Positions 1 through 7,952 of a stretch of DNA of 64,000 nucleotides are shown piece after piece; position 1 is the stretch's first letter, and the number at the start of each line of letters is the position of its first letter. The notes under the pieces were generated by a model that was given only the letters and a program-made list of their open reading frames with translations, searched no databases and was not told where the DNA came from. The stretch spans positions 62,001-126,000 of the forward strand of contig CAVSJJ010000001.1 of the NCBI GenBank assembly GCA_963728395.1. Direction: 5' to 3'. The stretch is from CAVSJJ01 sp963728395 (GTDB taxonomy: Bacteria > Actinomycetota > Actinomycetes > Actinomycetales > Dermatophilaceae). Made by a program: the position numbers and the translations under genes.

Positions 1-42
1 CTCAGCAGAGGGGAGAGGGGGTGCAGGTGCTGCCAGTCCCAC
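1..42 (-). CDS. Possible 5' end of a further minus-strand gene (partial)
   Basis: Downstream of the PH-domain gene the minus strand opens with a GTG at 42-40. It stays open for 14 codons to the window edge (VGLAAPAPPLPSAE). Bacterial PH-domain proteins of the YdbS type are commonly followed by a larger YdbT-type partner, so a partner gene is plausible here. No clear ribosome binding site is visible and the fragment is too short to identify, so this is only a pointer. Confidence 0.2.
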   Translation of the reverse strand, partial: MGLAAPAPPLPSAE

Positions 43-73
43 GCGAGATCGGGGCGGGAGGGGGCGGGCTCGC

Positions 74-649
74 TCACAGGCCGGCTCTCTGTGCCTCGCC
101 GCGCGCCGCGAGCCGGCCGCGCAGCGCCTCTGCCTCGGCGAGCGGAAGACCGGGGATGGTGCCGCCGCTGGCCGGGGAGGCGGTGTGGATCTCGACCGAG
201 GCGATGCCGAAGGCCCGGGTCAGCGGCCCGCTCTGCAGGTCGACGTACTGGAGTCGGCCATACGGGATGCTGACCAGGCTGCGGAAGAGCCGGCCGCGTC
301 GGATGACGAGCTCCTCCTCCAGCTCGACCCAGCTGGCCGCACTCACCTGCCGGACGACGACCCAGGCGCCCCAGGCCCCGACGACGACGAGCACGACGAG
401 ACCGAGCAGCGCCCAGGTGCTGACGAGCACCGCGAGCACCACGACGAGGACGAGCAGCGGCAGGAGGACGGCTGCGAGGCCGATGAGCCGCACCGTCGCC
501 AGGGAGCGGGACACCGGGCGCCACCGCAGGTCCTCGCCGAAGAGGGTGACGTCGACGTCCCCGGACGTCGGCCGCGGCTGCGCCGGGACTGGTGCCGCTC
601 GATCCGGGCCGGGTGCGGGTTGGGGCACCGGCGGCAGGGCGTCGCTCAT
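74..649 (-). CDS. PH domain-containing membrane protein (YdbS-like, DUF304/bPH2)
   Basis: About 191 residues. A proline-rich N-terminus is followed by two adjacent hydrophobic segments (LIGLAAVLLPLLVLVVVLAV and WALLGLVVLVVVGAWGAWVVV). A soluble bacterial PH fold comes next, with the hallmark stretch LVIRRGRLFRSLVSIPYGRLQYVDLQSGPLTRAFGIASVEI shortened here to IPYGRLQYVDLQ and FGIASVEIHT. Proteins of this family sit in the cytoplasmic membrane; their molecular role is poorly known. The start is uncertain: an in-frame ATG also exists at 676, but the extra nine residues look non-conserved and neither site has a strong Shine-Dalgarno. It lies 51 nt downstream of the hydrolase gene on the same strand and may share its transcript. 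Confidence 0.75.
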   Translation of the reverse strand: MSDALPPVPQPAPGPDRAAPVPAQPRPTSGDVDVTLFGEDLRWRPVSRSLATVRLIGLAAVLLPLLVLVVVLAVLVSTWALLGLVVLVVVGAWGAWVVVRQVSAASWVELEEELVIRRGRLFRSLVSIPYGRLQYVDLQSGPLTRAFGIASVEIHTASPASGGTIPGLPLAEAEALRGRLAARGEAQRAGL

Positions 650-700
650 GCGACCAGTCTGCCCGACGGATCCCATGGGCTCGGCCGCCTCTGGCTCGGG

Positions 701-1549
701 TCAGGCGAGGAAGTCGGCGACGATCCGGTTGAAGTCCGCGGCGTGCTCGATCTGGCTCCAGTGGCCGCACCGGCCGAAGACATGGAGCTGGCTGTCGTCG
801 ATGAGCCGGCTCAGCCGCAGGGCGTTCTCCAGCGGGATGACCCGGTCGTCGCGGCCGTGGACGACGAGGGTGCGGTGCGGGAGTGCGCGGATCTGCTCCT
901 CGGGGGTCGCCAGGCCGTCGACGCCCCGCTGGCGGGGGGCCGGGAACATCGCGGAGAAGGACTCCTGGAAGCCGGGTCGGATCGACGCGGCATACCGCAG
1001 CCGGGCCAGCTCGTCGGTGACGAGGCCGCGGTCGAAGGCGAAGACGTCGAGCAGCGCCCGCATCCTCTCCAGCGACGGCTCGTAGCCCCAGACGGCGTCG
1101 AGCCCCTCGGTGATGGGGAAGGACACACCGATAGAGCCCATGAGGACGAGCCGGTGCACCCGCTCGGGCGCGTGCACGGCCATCGAGATCGCCAGTCCCC
1201 CGCCGAAGCTGTTGCCGACGATGGAGAAGCGGTCGATCCCGAGGGCGTCGGCGAAGCCGAGCAGGTGCGCCCGCCAGGCGTCCAGCCCGTAGGCGAAGCC
1301 CTCGGGGCGGTCGGTGAGGCCGAAGCCGACGACGTCGGGCGCGTAGACACTGAACCGCTCGGCGAGCGCGGGGATCGTCAGCCGCCAGTTGGAGTACGCC
1401 GAGACGCCGGGCCCCGAGCCGTGGACGAGCAGGACGGGCGGTCCCTCGCCGGCCCGGAGGTAGTTCGTCGCGATGCCGTCGACGTCGACGTTGTGGCCGA
1501 GCTCCGGGTCCTCGCTCGTCGGGGTCCCGGCCGGTGCGGTGGTCGTCAT
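701..1549 (-). CDS. Alpha/beta hydrolase, meta-cleavage-product hydrolase-like
   Basis: 282 residues, the usual size for MhpC/BphD/HsaD-type C-C bond hydrolases. The oxyanion-hole motif HGSGPG lies near residue 43 and the nucleophile elbow GNSFGG puts the catalytic serine at 114. The acid lies in GRDDRVIP (about 237) and the histidine in GHWSQIE (about 265). The GNSFGG elbow and GSGPG loop are typical of hydrolases that open aromatic or steroid ring-cleavage products, but no ring-cleavage dioxygenase is nearby, so the substrate is unknown. The ATG at 1549 is chosen because the protein family begins shortly before the HGSGPG strand; the frame runs open upstream only because of high GC. Confidence 0.85.
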   Translation of the reverse strand: MTTTAPAGTPTSEDPELGHNVDVDGIATNYLRAGEGPPVLLVHGSGPGVSAYSNWRLTIPALAERFSVYAPDVVGFGLTDRPEGFAYGLDAWRAHLLGFADALGIDRFSIVGNSFGGGLAISMAVHAPERVHRLVLMGSIGVSFPITEGLDAVWGYEPSLERMRALLDVFAFDRGLVTDELARLRYAASIRPGFQESFSAMFPAPRQRGVDGLATPEEQIRALPHRTLVVHGRDDRVIPLENALRLSRLIDDSQLHVFGRCGHWSQIEHAADFNRIVADFLA

Positions 1550-1666
1550 CCCTGCACGGTAGACAGCGGTCGGTGCGGCGGCCCAGGACCGTTCCGGAGA
1601 CCGCAACGGCGGCGCCGCCGCCCCGGGACGGGGCCGGGGTCCGGTGCGGCGGCATACGCTGCGGGG

Positions 1667-2524
1667 ATGGGACGACGGACCGCACGAGTGCCCACGACAC
1701 GCCTGGACACCGGGACGGGAACGGTCGTGCGCCGTCCGGACACGATCGCCGTCGAGGAACCGCTCGAGGTGCGGGTCGGCGGCGTGTCCGTGACGACGAC
1801 GATGCGAACGCCCGGCGACGACTTCGATCTGACGATCGGGCATCTGGTCACCGAGGGTGTGCTGCGCGGCGCCGACGACGTGCGCGGGCTCATGCACTGC
1901 ACCGACACCGGACCGGACGGGTCGCCCACCTTCAACGTCGTCGACGTCACCCTCGCCCCAGGTGTGACGCTCCGGGCGCCGCCCCGCGCGCGGACCGAGA
2001 CGATGACCAGCGCGTGCGGGGTCTGCGGCAGCGCGACGATCGACGCGATCCGGACCGCAAGCCGGTATGCCGTGGCCGACGCGGCGCTCGACCTCGACCC
2101 GACCGTGCTGGCCAGCCTTCCCGACCGGCTGCGCGCGGAGCAGGCCACGTTCGACCGGACCGGCGGCGTCCATGCTGCCGCCCTCTTCGAACCCGACGGG
2201 ACCCTGCTCGCCGCCCGCGAGGACGTCGGGCGGCACAACGCCGTCGACAAGGTCGTCGGCTGGGCCGCCCGCGAGCACCGGCTGCCCCTGACCCGCGCGG
2301 TACTGACCGTGAGCGCGCGGGCGAGCTTCGAGATCGTCCAGAAGGCGCTCATGGCGGGGATCCCGGCCGTCGTCGCCGTCTCCGCACCGTCCTCGCTGGC
2401 CGTCGAGCTGGCCACCGAGGCGGGCATGACGCTCGTCGCCTTCGCCCGGCCACCGCGGCTCGTCGTCTACAGCGGAGGGCACCGGGTGGCCCCGCCCGGC
2501 CACGGGACTGCCGACCAGGACTAG
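1667..2524 (+). CDS. fdhD: FdhD, formate dehydrogenase accessory sulfurtransferase
   Basis: 285 residues. FdhD passes sulfur from a cysteine desulfurase to the molybdenum cofactor of formate dehydrogenases. The diagnostic cysteine loop TSACGVCG is present near residue 120, with the conserved FTRTGG/VHAAAL-type segment (FDRTGGVHAAALF) and the DVGRHNAVDK motif. The substrate-binding strand VSARASFEIVQKA is also intact, so the protein looks functional. No formate dehydrogenase genes lie in the window, so its client is encoded elsewhere. It is divergent from the hydrolase gene, and the 117-nt intergenic region carries one GTATGCCG-type octamer. Confidence 0.95.
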   Translation: MGRRTARVPTTRLDTGTGTVVRRPDTIAVEEPLEVRVGGVSVTTTMRTPGDDFDLTIGHLVTEGVLRGADDVRGLMHCTDTGPDGSPTFNVVDVTLAPGVTLRAPPRARTETMTSACGVCGSATIDAIRTASRYAVADAALDLDPTVLASLPDRLRAEQATFDRTGGVHAAALFEPDGTLLAAREDVGRHNAVDKVVGWAAREHRLPLTRAVLTVSARASFEIVQKALMAGIPAVVAVSAPSSLAVELATEAGMTLVAFARPPRLVVYSGGHRVAPPGHGTADQD

Positions 2525-2641
2525 TCACCTGGGGCCGCGCGGGCGCGTCGCGCGCTCGGACGGCCGGCGCCGGGGCCCCTATACCGTCCGAACGGATGGT
2601 TTTCCCCCATTCCCCCGTGCGGGGGCAGCCCCGTTCCTACC

Positions 2642-3268
2642 ATGGCGGGCATGAAGTCGGCACGGTCGTGGGCCTTCGCCGCCAGCACGGTGGGCGCGGC
2701 CCTGATGTGGCTCTATGCCACAGCTGCGTTCTGGACGCAGTACCTGCCGGACCAGCGCGCCCTGCCGACCGTCGTGGGCATCGTCATCGACATGCCCCAC
2801 GCCCAGCTCGCCCGGACGATGGCCGCGGCCATCGCCGTGGCGCTGACGACCGTCGTCGGCTTCCGGCTGTTCCATACGACGGGGGCCTTCCTCGCCGTCT
2901 GGATTGCCCTCTTCGGGTTCCTCGCGCTGTACTTCACGGCGCCGAAGCGCCCCGCGGAGCTGATCTACCAGGCCCACCGGGCGGACTTCAGGCAGGTCGC
3001 GACCCTCGCGACGACCGGCGCGCTGACGGACAGGACGGCCTACGGCACCGACCTGTCCCTGCGGCTGAGGTACCTCTCGACGACCGGCCGGGTCAACTGG
3101 GTCGGCGGCTCGCTCTTCGTCCCGCGTCGGGTGATCTTCCCGAGCAACTCGGCCGGCTTCTGGTACGTGCCCAAGGGCAGCCCGCTCGGCAAGGACATGT
3201 TCGGCACCGAGTGCTCCGACCCGGTCCGGCTCGACGGCCACTGGTGGGCCTGCGGGCTGCCGTCCTAG
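2642..3268 (+). CDS. Small membrane protein of unknown function
   Basis: 208 residues (199 if the second Met at 2651 is used). Three hydrophobic helices occupy the first 100 residues (around SWAFAASTVGAALMWLYATA, MAAAIAVALTTVVGFRLF and GAFLAVWIALFGFLALYF). A soluble part of about 100 residues follows and ends in a Cys-containing tail (GTECSDPVRLDGHWWACGLPS). I do not recognise the family. It stands alone between fdhD and aceE. The tail has a beta-rich look and may face outside the cell, which is inference only. Confidence 0.6.
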   Translation: MAGMKSARSWAFAASTVGAALMWLYATAAFWTQYLPDQRALPTVVGIVIDMPHAQLARTMAAAIAVALTTVVGFRLFHTTGAFLAVWIALFGFLALYFTAPKRPAELIYQAHRADFRQVATLATTGALTDRTAYGTDLSLRLRYLSTTGRVNWVGGSLFVPRRVIFPSNSAGFWYVPKGSPLGKDMFGTECSDPVRLDGHWWACGLPS

Positions 3269-3350
3269 CTCGTCCCGTCACCGTTCGGTCACCGGCGACG
3301 CCCGGCCGGGCGCGTCGCCGTGAGCCGCCCCGGCATACCTGGCGGTGGCC

Positions 3351-3374
3351 CGACAACTCTGGACGGAATTGTCG
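3351..3374. promoter_or_regulatory. Inverted repeat upstream of aceE (possible operator)
   Basis: CGACAA at 3351-3356 and TTGTCG at 3369-3374 form a 6-bp inverted repeat with a 12-nt spacer, about 85 nt before the aceE start. It lies just upstream of a second dyad at 3379-3400. No regulator is identified for it. Confidence 0.3.
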
Positions 3375-3378
3375 CCTC

Positions 3379-3400
3379 CCAGTGTGGGGTAGGACACTGG
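3379..3400. promoter_or_regulatory. Inverted repeat (operator-like) before aceE
   Basis: CCAGTGT (3379-3385) and ACACTGG (3394-3400) are perfect 7-bp arms around an 8-nt spacer, 57 nt upstream of the aceE GTG. The size and position suit a dimeric repressor controlling pyruvate dehydrogenase, but which one is not shown by the sequence. Confidence 0.4.
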
Positions 3401-3456
3401 TGTCGATGCGCCGCACCCAGGGCGCTCCCTGTCTCCCCTCACAGAGAGGACCGCTC

Positions 3457-6222
3457 GTGACGTTCCGCGAGGAAGCCGGACCCATCCTCAACGGCATTCC
3501 TGCCCATCTCCCCGACACCGACCCCGGTGAGACGCAGGAGTGGCTGGAGTCCCTGGACCAGGTCCTGGACGCGGGGGGACGCACCCGCGCCCGCTACGTC
3601 ATGCTCCGCCTGCTCGAGCGGGCCCGCGAGAACCAGATCGGCGTCCCCTCGCTGTCCGCGACCGACTTCGTCAACACGATCGGGCCGGAGCAGGAGCCAT
3701 GGTTCCCCGGCGACGAGGACGTCGAGCGGCTCTACCGCCGGATGATCCGGTGGAACGCCGCGGTCATGGTCCACCGGGCCCAGCGCCCCGGTGTCTCGGT
3801 GGGCGGCCACATCTCGACGTACGCGTCGGCCGCAACGCTGTACGAGGTCGGGATGAACCATTTCTTCCGCGGTCCGGACCACCCGGGCGGCGGCGACCAG
3901 GTCTTCTTCCAGGGCCACGCCTCCCCCGGCATGTACGCCCGCTCCTTCCTCGAGGGAGTCCTCGGCGAGGAGGACCTGCGCGGCTTCCGCCAGGAGAAGA
4001 GCCATCTCGTCGACGGCCGGGTCCGGGCCCTGTCCTCCTACCCGCACCCGCGGATGATGCCGGGGTACTGGCAGTTCCCCACCGTCTCGATGGGCCTCGG
4101 GCCGCTCAACGCCATCTATCAGGCGCAGTTCAACAAGTACCTCCACCACCGCGGCATCAAGGACACGGGCGAGCAGCGCGTGTGGGCCTTCCTCGGCGAC
4201 GGCGAGATGGACGAGGTCGAGTCCCGCGGCGCCCTGCAGATCGCGGCGTACGAGGAGCTCGACAACCTCACCTTCGTCGTCAACTGCAACCTCCAGCGCC
4301 TCGACGGCCCGGTCCGGGGCAACGGCAAGATCATCCAGGAGCTCGAGGCGCAGTTCCGCGGCGCCGGCTGGAACGTCATCAAGGTCATCTGGGGCCGCGG
4401 CTGGGACCCGCTGCTCGCCGCCGACCGCGACAACGCCCTCGTGCACATCATGAACACGACGACGGACGGCGACTACCAGACCTTCCGCGCCAACGACGGC
4501 GCCTACGTCCGCGAGCACTTCTTCGGCCGCGACCCGCGCACGCGCAGGCTCGTCGAGAGCTGGAGCGACGCCGACATCTGGAGCAAGCTCAAGCGGGGTG
4601 GCCACGACTACCACAAGGTCTTCGCGGCATACCAGGCGGCGACACACCACACGGGGCAGCCGACCGTCATCCTCGCCCACACGATCAAGGGCTACACGCT
4701 CGGTTCGTCGTTCGCCGGTCGCAACGCGACGCACCAGATGAAGAAGATGTCGGTCGACGACATGAAGACCTTCCGTGACCTCCTTCGGCTGCCGATCAGC
4801 GATGCGCAGCTCGAGGAGGACCCCTACAAGCCGCCCTTCTACCACCCGGGCTACGACGACCCCGCCATCGAGTACATGCTCGAGCGGCGCAAGGCGCTCG
4901 GTGGGTCCCTCCCCCAGCGGCGCAGCAAGTACACCCAGCTGTCGCTGCCCGACGAGGACGCCTACCGCCAGGTCAAGAAGGGCTCGGGCAAGCAGCAGGT
5001 CGCGACGACGATGGCGTTCGTCCGGCTGCTCAAGGACCTGATGCGCGACAAGGACTTCGGGAAGCGGGTCGTGCCGATCATCCCGGACGAGGCGCGCACG
5101 TTCGGGATGGACAGCTTCTTCCCGACCCTGAAGATCTACAACCCGCACGGCCAGAACTACACCCCGGTCGACGCCGAGCTCATGCTGAGCTACCGCGAGT
5201 CGACCGAGGGCCAGATCCTCCACCTCGGCATCAACGAGGCCGGCTCGGCGGCCGCCTTCACCGCGGCGGGCACGTCCTACGCGACGCACGGCGAGCCGAT
5301 GATCCCGATCTACATCTTCTACTCGATGTTCGGGTTCCAGCGCACCGGCGACTCGATCTGGGCGGCGGCCGACCAGCTGACCCGCGGCTTCCTCATCGGG
5401 GCGACGGCCGGCCGCACGACCCTGACCGGGGAGGGCACCCAGCACGCGGACGGCCACTCGCCGCTGCTCGCCTCGACCAACCCCGCGGTCGTGTCCTATG
5501 ACCCGGCCTACGCCTACGAGATCGCCCACATCATGCGCAGCGGCCTCGAGCGGATGTACGGCGAGAACGCCGAGAACGTCTTCTACTACCTCACCGTCTA
5601 CAACGAGCCGATCGTCCAGCCGGCCGAGCCGGAGGACGTCGACGTCGAGGGGATCATCCGTGGGATGTACCTGCTCAGGCCCGCCGACACCACCGACTGG
5701 CAGCACACCCCGGCCCGCGCGCAGCTGCTCGCCTCCGGCGTCGGCGTGCCGTGGGCGCTCGAGGCGCAGGAGCTGCTCGCCAACGACTGGGGCGTGGCCG
5801 CCGACGTGTGGTCGGTGACGTCGTGGGGCGAGCTGCGCCGCGACGGGCTCGCCAGCGACGAACAGGCGTTCCTCCACCCCAAGGGCGAGGCGCGGGTGCC
5901 CTTCGTGACCGAGCGGCTCCGGGACACCGACGGGCCGGTCCTGGCCACCTCCGACTACATGCGCGCCGTCCCGGACCAGATCGCCCAGTGGGTGCCCGGC
6001 GACTTCGTCTCGCTCGGCGCCGACGGGTTCGGGTTCGCCGACACCCGCGCGGCGGCCCGGCGCTTCTTCCACATCGACGGCCCCTCGCTCGCGGTCCGCA
6101 CCCTCCAGGTGCTCGCCCGCCGCGGGGAGGTCGAGCCGTCGCTCGCGCGGGAGGCCGCCGAGAAGTACAACCTCCTCGACGTCACCGCCGGTGCCTCCGG
6201 CACGGAGGGCGGCGACGCCTGA
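3457..6222 (+). CDS. aceE: Pyruvate dehydrogenase E1 component, homodimeric type
   Basis: 921 residues, the normal length for single-chain AceE. It decarboxylates pyruvate using thiamine diphosphate and hands acetyl groups to the E2 of the pyruvate dehydrogenase complex. In actinobacteria it can also sit in a mixed PDH/OGDH supercomplex. The ThDP/Mg motif GDGEMDEVES with its following NCNLQRLDGPV lies near residues 245-285. The pyrimidine domain (PDEARTFGMDSFFPTLKIY) lies in the middle and a transketolase-C-type domain at the end. The GTG start at 3457 follows the Shine-Dalgarno AGAGAGGA at 3443-3450; the long open frame upstream is an artefact of GC content. A strong terminator follows at 6239. 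Confidence 0.97.
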   Translation: MTFREEAGPILNGIPAHLPDTDPGETQEWLESLDQVLDAGGRTRARYVMLRLLERARENQIGVPSLSATDFVNTIGPEQEPWFPGDEDVERLYRRMIRWNAAVMVHRAQRPGVSVGGHISTYASAATLYEVGMNHFFRGPDHPGGGDQVFFQGHASPGMYARSFLEGVLGEEDLRGFRQEKSHLVDGRVRALSSYPHPRMMPGYWQFPTVSMGLGPLNAIYQAQFNKYLHHRGIKDTGEQRVWAFLGDGEMDEVESRGALQIAAYEELDNLTFVVNCNLQRLDGPVRGNGKIIQELEAQFRGAGWNVIKVIWGRGWDPLLAADRDNALVHIMNTTTDGDYQTFRANDGAYVREHFFGRDPRTRRLVESWSDADIWSKLKRGGHDYHKVFAAYQAATHHTGQPTVILAHTIKGYTLGSSFAGRNATHQMKKMSVDDMKTFRDLLRLPISDAQLEEDPYKPPFYHPGYDDPAIEYMLERRKALGGSLPQRRSKYTQLSLPDEDAYRQVKKGSGKQQVATTMAFVRLLKDLMRDKDFGKRVVPIIPDEARTFGMDSFFPTLKIYNPHGQNYTPVDAELMLSYRESTEGQILHLGINEAGSAAAFTAAGTSYATHGEPMIPIYIFYSMFGFQRTGDSIWAAADQLTRGFLIGATAGRTTLTGEGTQHADGHSPLLASTNPAVVSYDPAYAYEIAHIMRSGLERMYGENAENVFYYLTVYNEPIVQPAEPEDVDVEGIIRGMYLLRPADTTDWQHTPARAQLLASGVGVPWALEAQELLANDWGVAADVWSVTSWGELRRDGLASDEQAFLHPKGEARVPFVTERLRDTDGPVLATSDYMRAVPDQIAQWVPGDFVSLGADGFGFADTRAAARRFFHIDGPSLAVRTLQVLARRGEVEPSLAREAAEKYNLLDVTAGASGTEGGDA

Positions 6223-6238
6223 GCGGCCCGTCCCCCCG

Positions 6239-6274
6239 GAGAGCCGCCCCCCGGATGACCGGGGGGCGGCTCTC
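6239..6274 (+). terminator. Strong hairpin terminator after aceE
   Basis: Perfect 16-bp arms at 6239-6254 (GAGAGCCGCCCCCCGG) and 6259-6274 enclose the tetraloop ATGA, 17 nt after the aceE stop. There is no T-run, as is usual in high-GC actinobacteria. Confidence 0.85.
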
Positions 6275-6346
6275 GCCGTCGGTCGCGGCATACCGAGCAG
6301 CGGACGCCACCCTCGCCCGGCCCCGGCCGGCGCCTAGGCTGGGCCC

Positions 6347-7765
6347 GTGTCCAAGGTCCTGACCTCCCTGCCGGCCGGCGAGCGCGTCGGCATCGCCTTC
6401 TCCGGTGGCCTCGACACCTCCGTCGCGGTCGCCTGGATGCGTGAGAAGGGGGCGATCCCGTGCACCTACACCGCCGACCTCGGCCAGTACGACGAGCCCG
6501 ACATCGACACCGTCCCCGGCCGGGCCGGGCAGTACGGCGCCGAGATCTCTCGGCTCGTCGACTGCAAGAGCGCCCTGGTCGAGGAGGGGCTGTCCGCCCT
6601 CGCGTGCGGCGCCTTCCACATCCGCAGCGGCGGCAAGGTGTACTTCAACACCACCCCGCTCGGCCGGGCGGTGACCGGCACCCTCCTCGTACGCGCGATG
6701 CAGCAGGACGGGGTGTCGATCTGGGGTGACGGGTCGACCTTCAAGGGCAACGACATCGAGCGGTTCTACCGGTACGGCCTGCTCGCCAACCCCCGGCTGC
6801 GGATCTACAAGCCGTGGCTCGACGCCGACTTCGTCGGTGAGCTCGGGGGACGGGGCGAGATGAGCGCCTGGCTGACCGAGCGCAACCTGCCCTACCGCGA
6901 CAGCGCCGAGAAGGCCTACTCGACCGACGCCAACCTCTGGGGTGCGACGCACGAGGCGAAGACCCTCGAACACCTCGACACCTCGATCGAGACGGTCGAG
7001 CCGATCATGGGCATCGCGTTCTGGGACCCCGCGGTCGCCATCGAGGCCGAGGACGTGACGATCCAGTTCGCCCAGGGTCGCCCGGTCGCCGTCAACGGCG
7101 AGTCCCTCGACCCCGTCGCGCTCGTCCACGAGGCCAACACGATCGGCGGCCGGCACGGGCTCGGCATGTCGGACCAGATCGAGAACCGGATCATCGAGGC
7201 CAAGTCGCGCGGCATCTACGAGGCTCCCGGCATGGCGCTTCTCCACATCGCCTACGAGCGCCTGCTCAACGCGATCCACAACGAGGACACGATCGCCAAC
7301 TACCACGCCGAGGGCCGCCGGCTCGGCCGGCTGCTCTACGAGGGGCGCTGGCTCGACCCCCAGTCCCTCATGTTGCGCGAGTCGATCCAGCGCTGGGTCG
7401 CCTCGGCGGTGACCGGGTCGGTGACGCTGCGGCTGCGCCGCGGCGACGACTACTCGATCCTCGACACCCGCGGCGAGAACTTCTCCTACCACCCGGACAA
7501 GCTGTCGATGGAGCGCGTCGAGGACGCCGCCTTCGGCCCGGTCGACCGGATCGGCCAGCTGACGATGCGCAACCTCGACATCGCCGACAGCCGGGCCAAG
7601 CTCGAGATGTATGCCGCCCAGGGCCAGCTCGGCGTCGGCCACGTCGATCTCGTCGGCGAGCTCGAGCCCGGCGGCGCCCAGCAGATCGCGGCCAACCCGG
7701 CCGCGGCGACCGACGAGGACGACGCCGCCCTCGACCGGGCCGCGATGGAGTCCGGCACCGACTGA
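6347..7765 (+). CDS. argG: Argininosuccinate synthase (E. coli-type ArgG)
   Basis: 472 residues. It joins citrulline and aspartate with ATP to form argininosuccinate, the penultimate arginine step. The ATP pyrophosphatase P-loop AFSGGLDTSVAVAW is at residues 17-30. The downstream blocks YFNTTPLGRAVTGT, WGDGSTFKGNDIERFYRYGLL and EKAYSTDANLWGATHEAK match the longer E. coli-type branch of the family rather than the about 400-residue type. The start is GTG at 6347. It stands alone, not in an arg cluster, with a terminator before it and a dyad-rich region after it. Confidence 0.96.
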   Translation: MSKVLTSLPAGERVGIAFSGGLDTSVAVAWMREKGAIPCTYTADLGQYDEPDIDTVPGRAGQYGAEISRLVDCKSALVEEGLSALACGAFHIRSGGKVYFNTTPLGRAVTGTLLVRAMQQDGVSIWGDGSTFKGNDIERFYRYGLLANPRLRIYKPWLDADFVGELGGRGEMSAWLTERNLPYRDSAEKAYSTDANLWGATHEAKTLEHLDTSIETVEPIMGIAFWDPAVAIEAEDVTIQFAQGRPVAVNGESLDPVALVHEANTIGGRHGLGMSDQIENRIIEAKSRGIYEAPGMALLHIAYERLLNAIHNEDTIANYHAEGRRLGRLLYEGRWLDPQSLMLRESIQRWVASAVTGSVTLRLRRGDDYSILDTRGENFSYHPDKLSMERVEDAAFGPVDRIGQLTMRNLDIADSRAKLEMYAAQGQLGVGHVDLVGELEPGGAQQIAANPAAATDEDDAALDRAAMESGTD

Positions 7766-7952
7766 CCCCCCGGCTCGAACCTCCCCGGCACGAACCTCCC
7801 CCGCACGAACCTCTGCTAGCAGAGGTTGCTGCCGGGCGGGGGTGTTGCAACACCCCCGTTCTGCACGAAGGTCTGCTAGCAGAGGTTCCTGCAGTGGGGG
7901 TGGGGGGGGTTGTAGGGCGAGCACAAAAGGGGGCGGGCCTAGACTGCGCCGT
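7766..7952. repeat. Palindrome-rich intergenic region between argG and the FasR gene
   Basis: This stretch holds three near-copies of ACGAACCTC (from about 7775) and a perfect 20-nt palindrome AACCTCTGCTAGCAGAGGTT at 7808-7827. It also holds a second near-copy at 7868-7887 and a perfect 22-nt palindrome at 7837-7858 (CGGGGGTGTTG and its complement). It could combine the argG terminator with operators for the following regulator gene. It could also be a small dispersed repeat family; sequence alone does not decide. Confidence 0.7.

Noticed and set aside
1534..6222. A continuous 1562-codon frame ending with aceE
   Set aside because: Upstream of GTG 3457 the translation is Arg/Pro/Ala-rich noise that overlaps fdhD and the small membrane protein; the Shine-Dalgarno at 3443 sets the true start.
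3439..6291. A 950-codon open frame antisense to aceE and other very long antisense frames
   Set aside because: They are shadows caused by high GC and strong codon bias; the opposite strands encode well-conserved enzymes.
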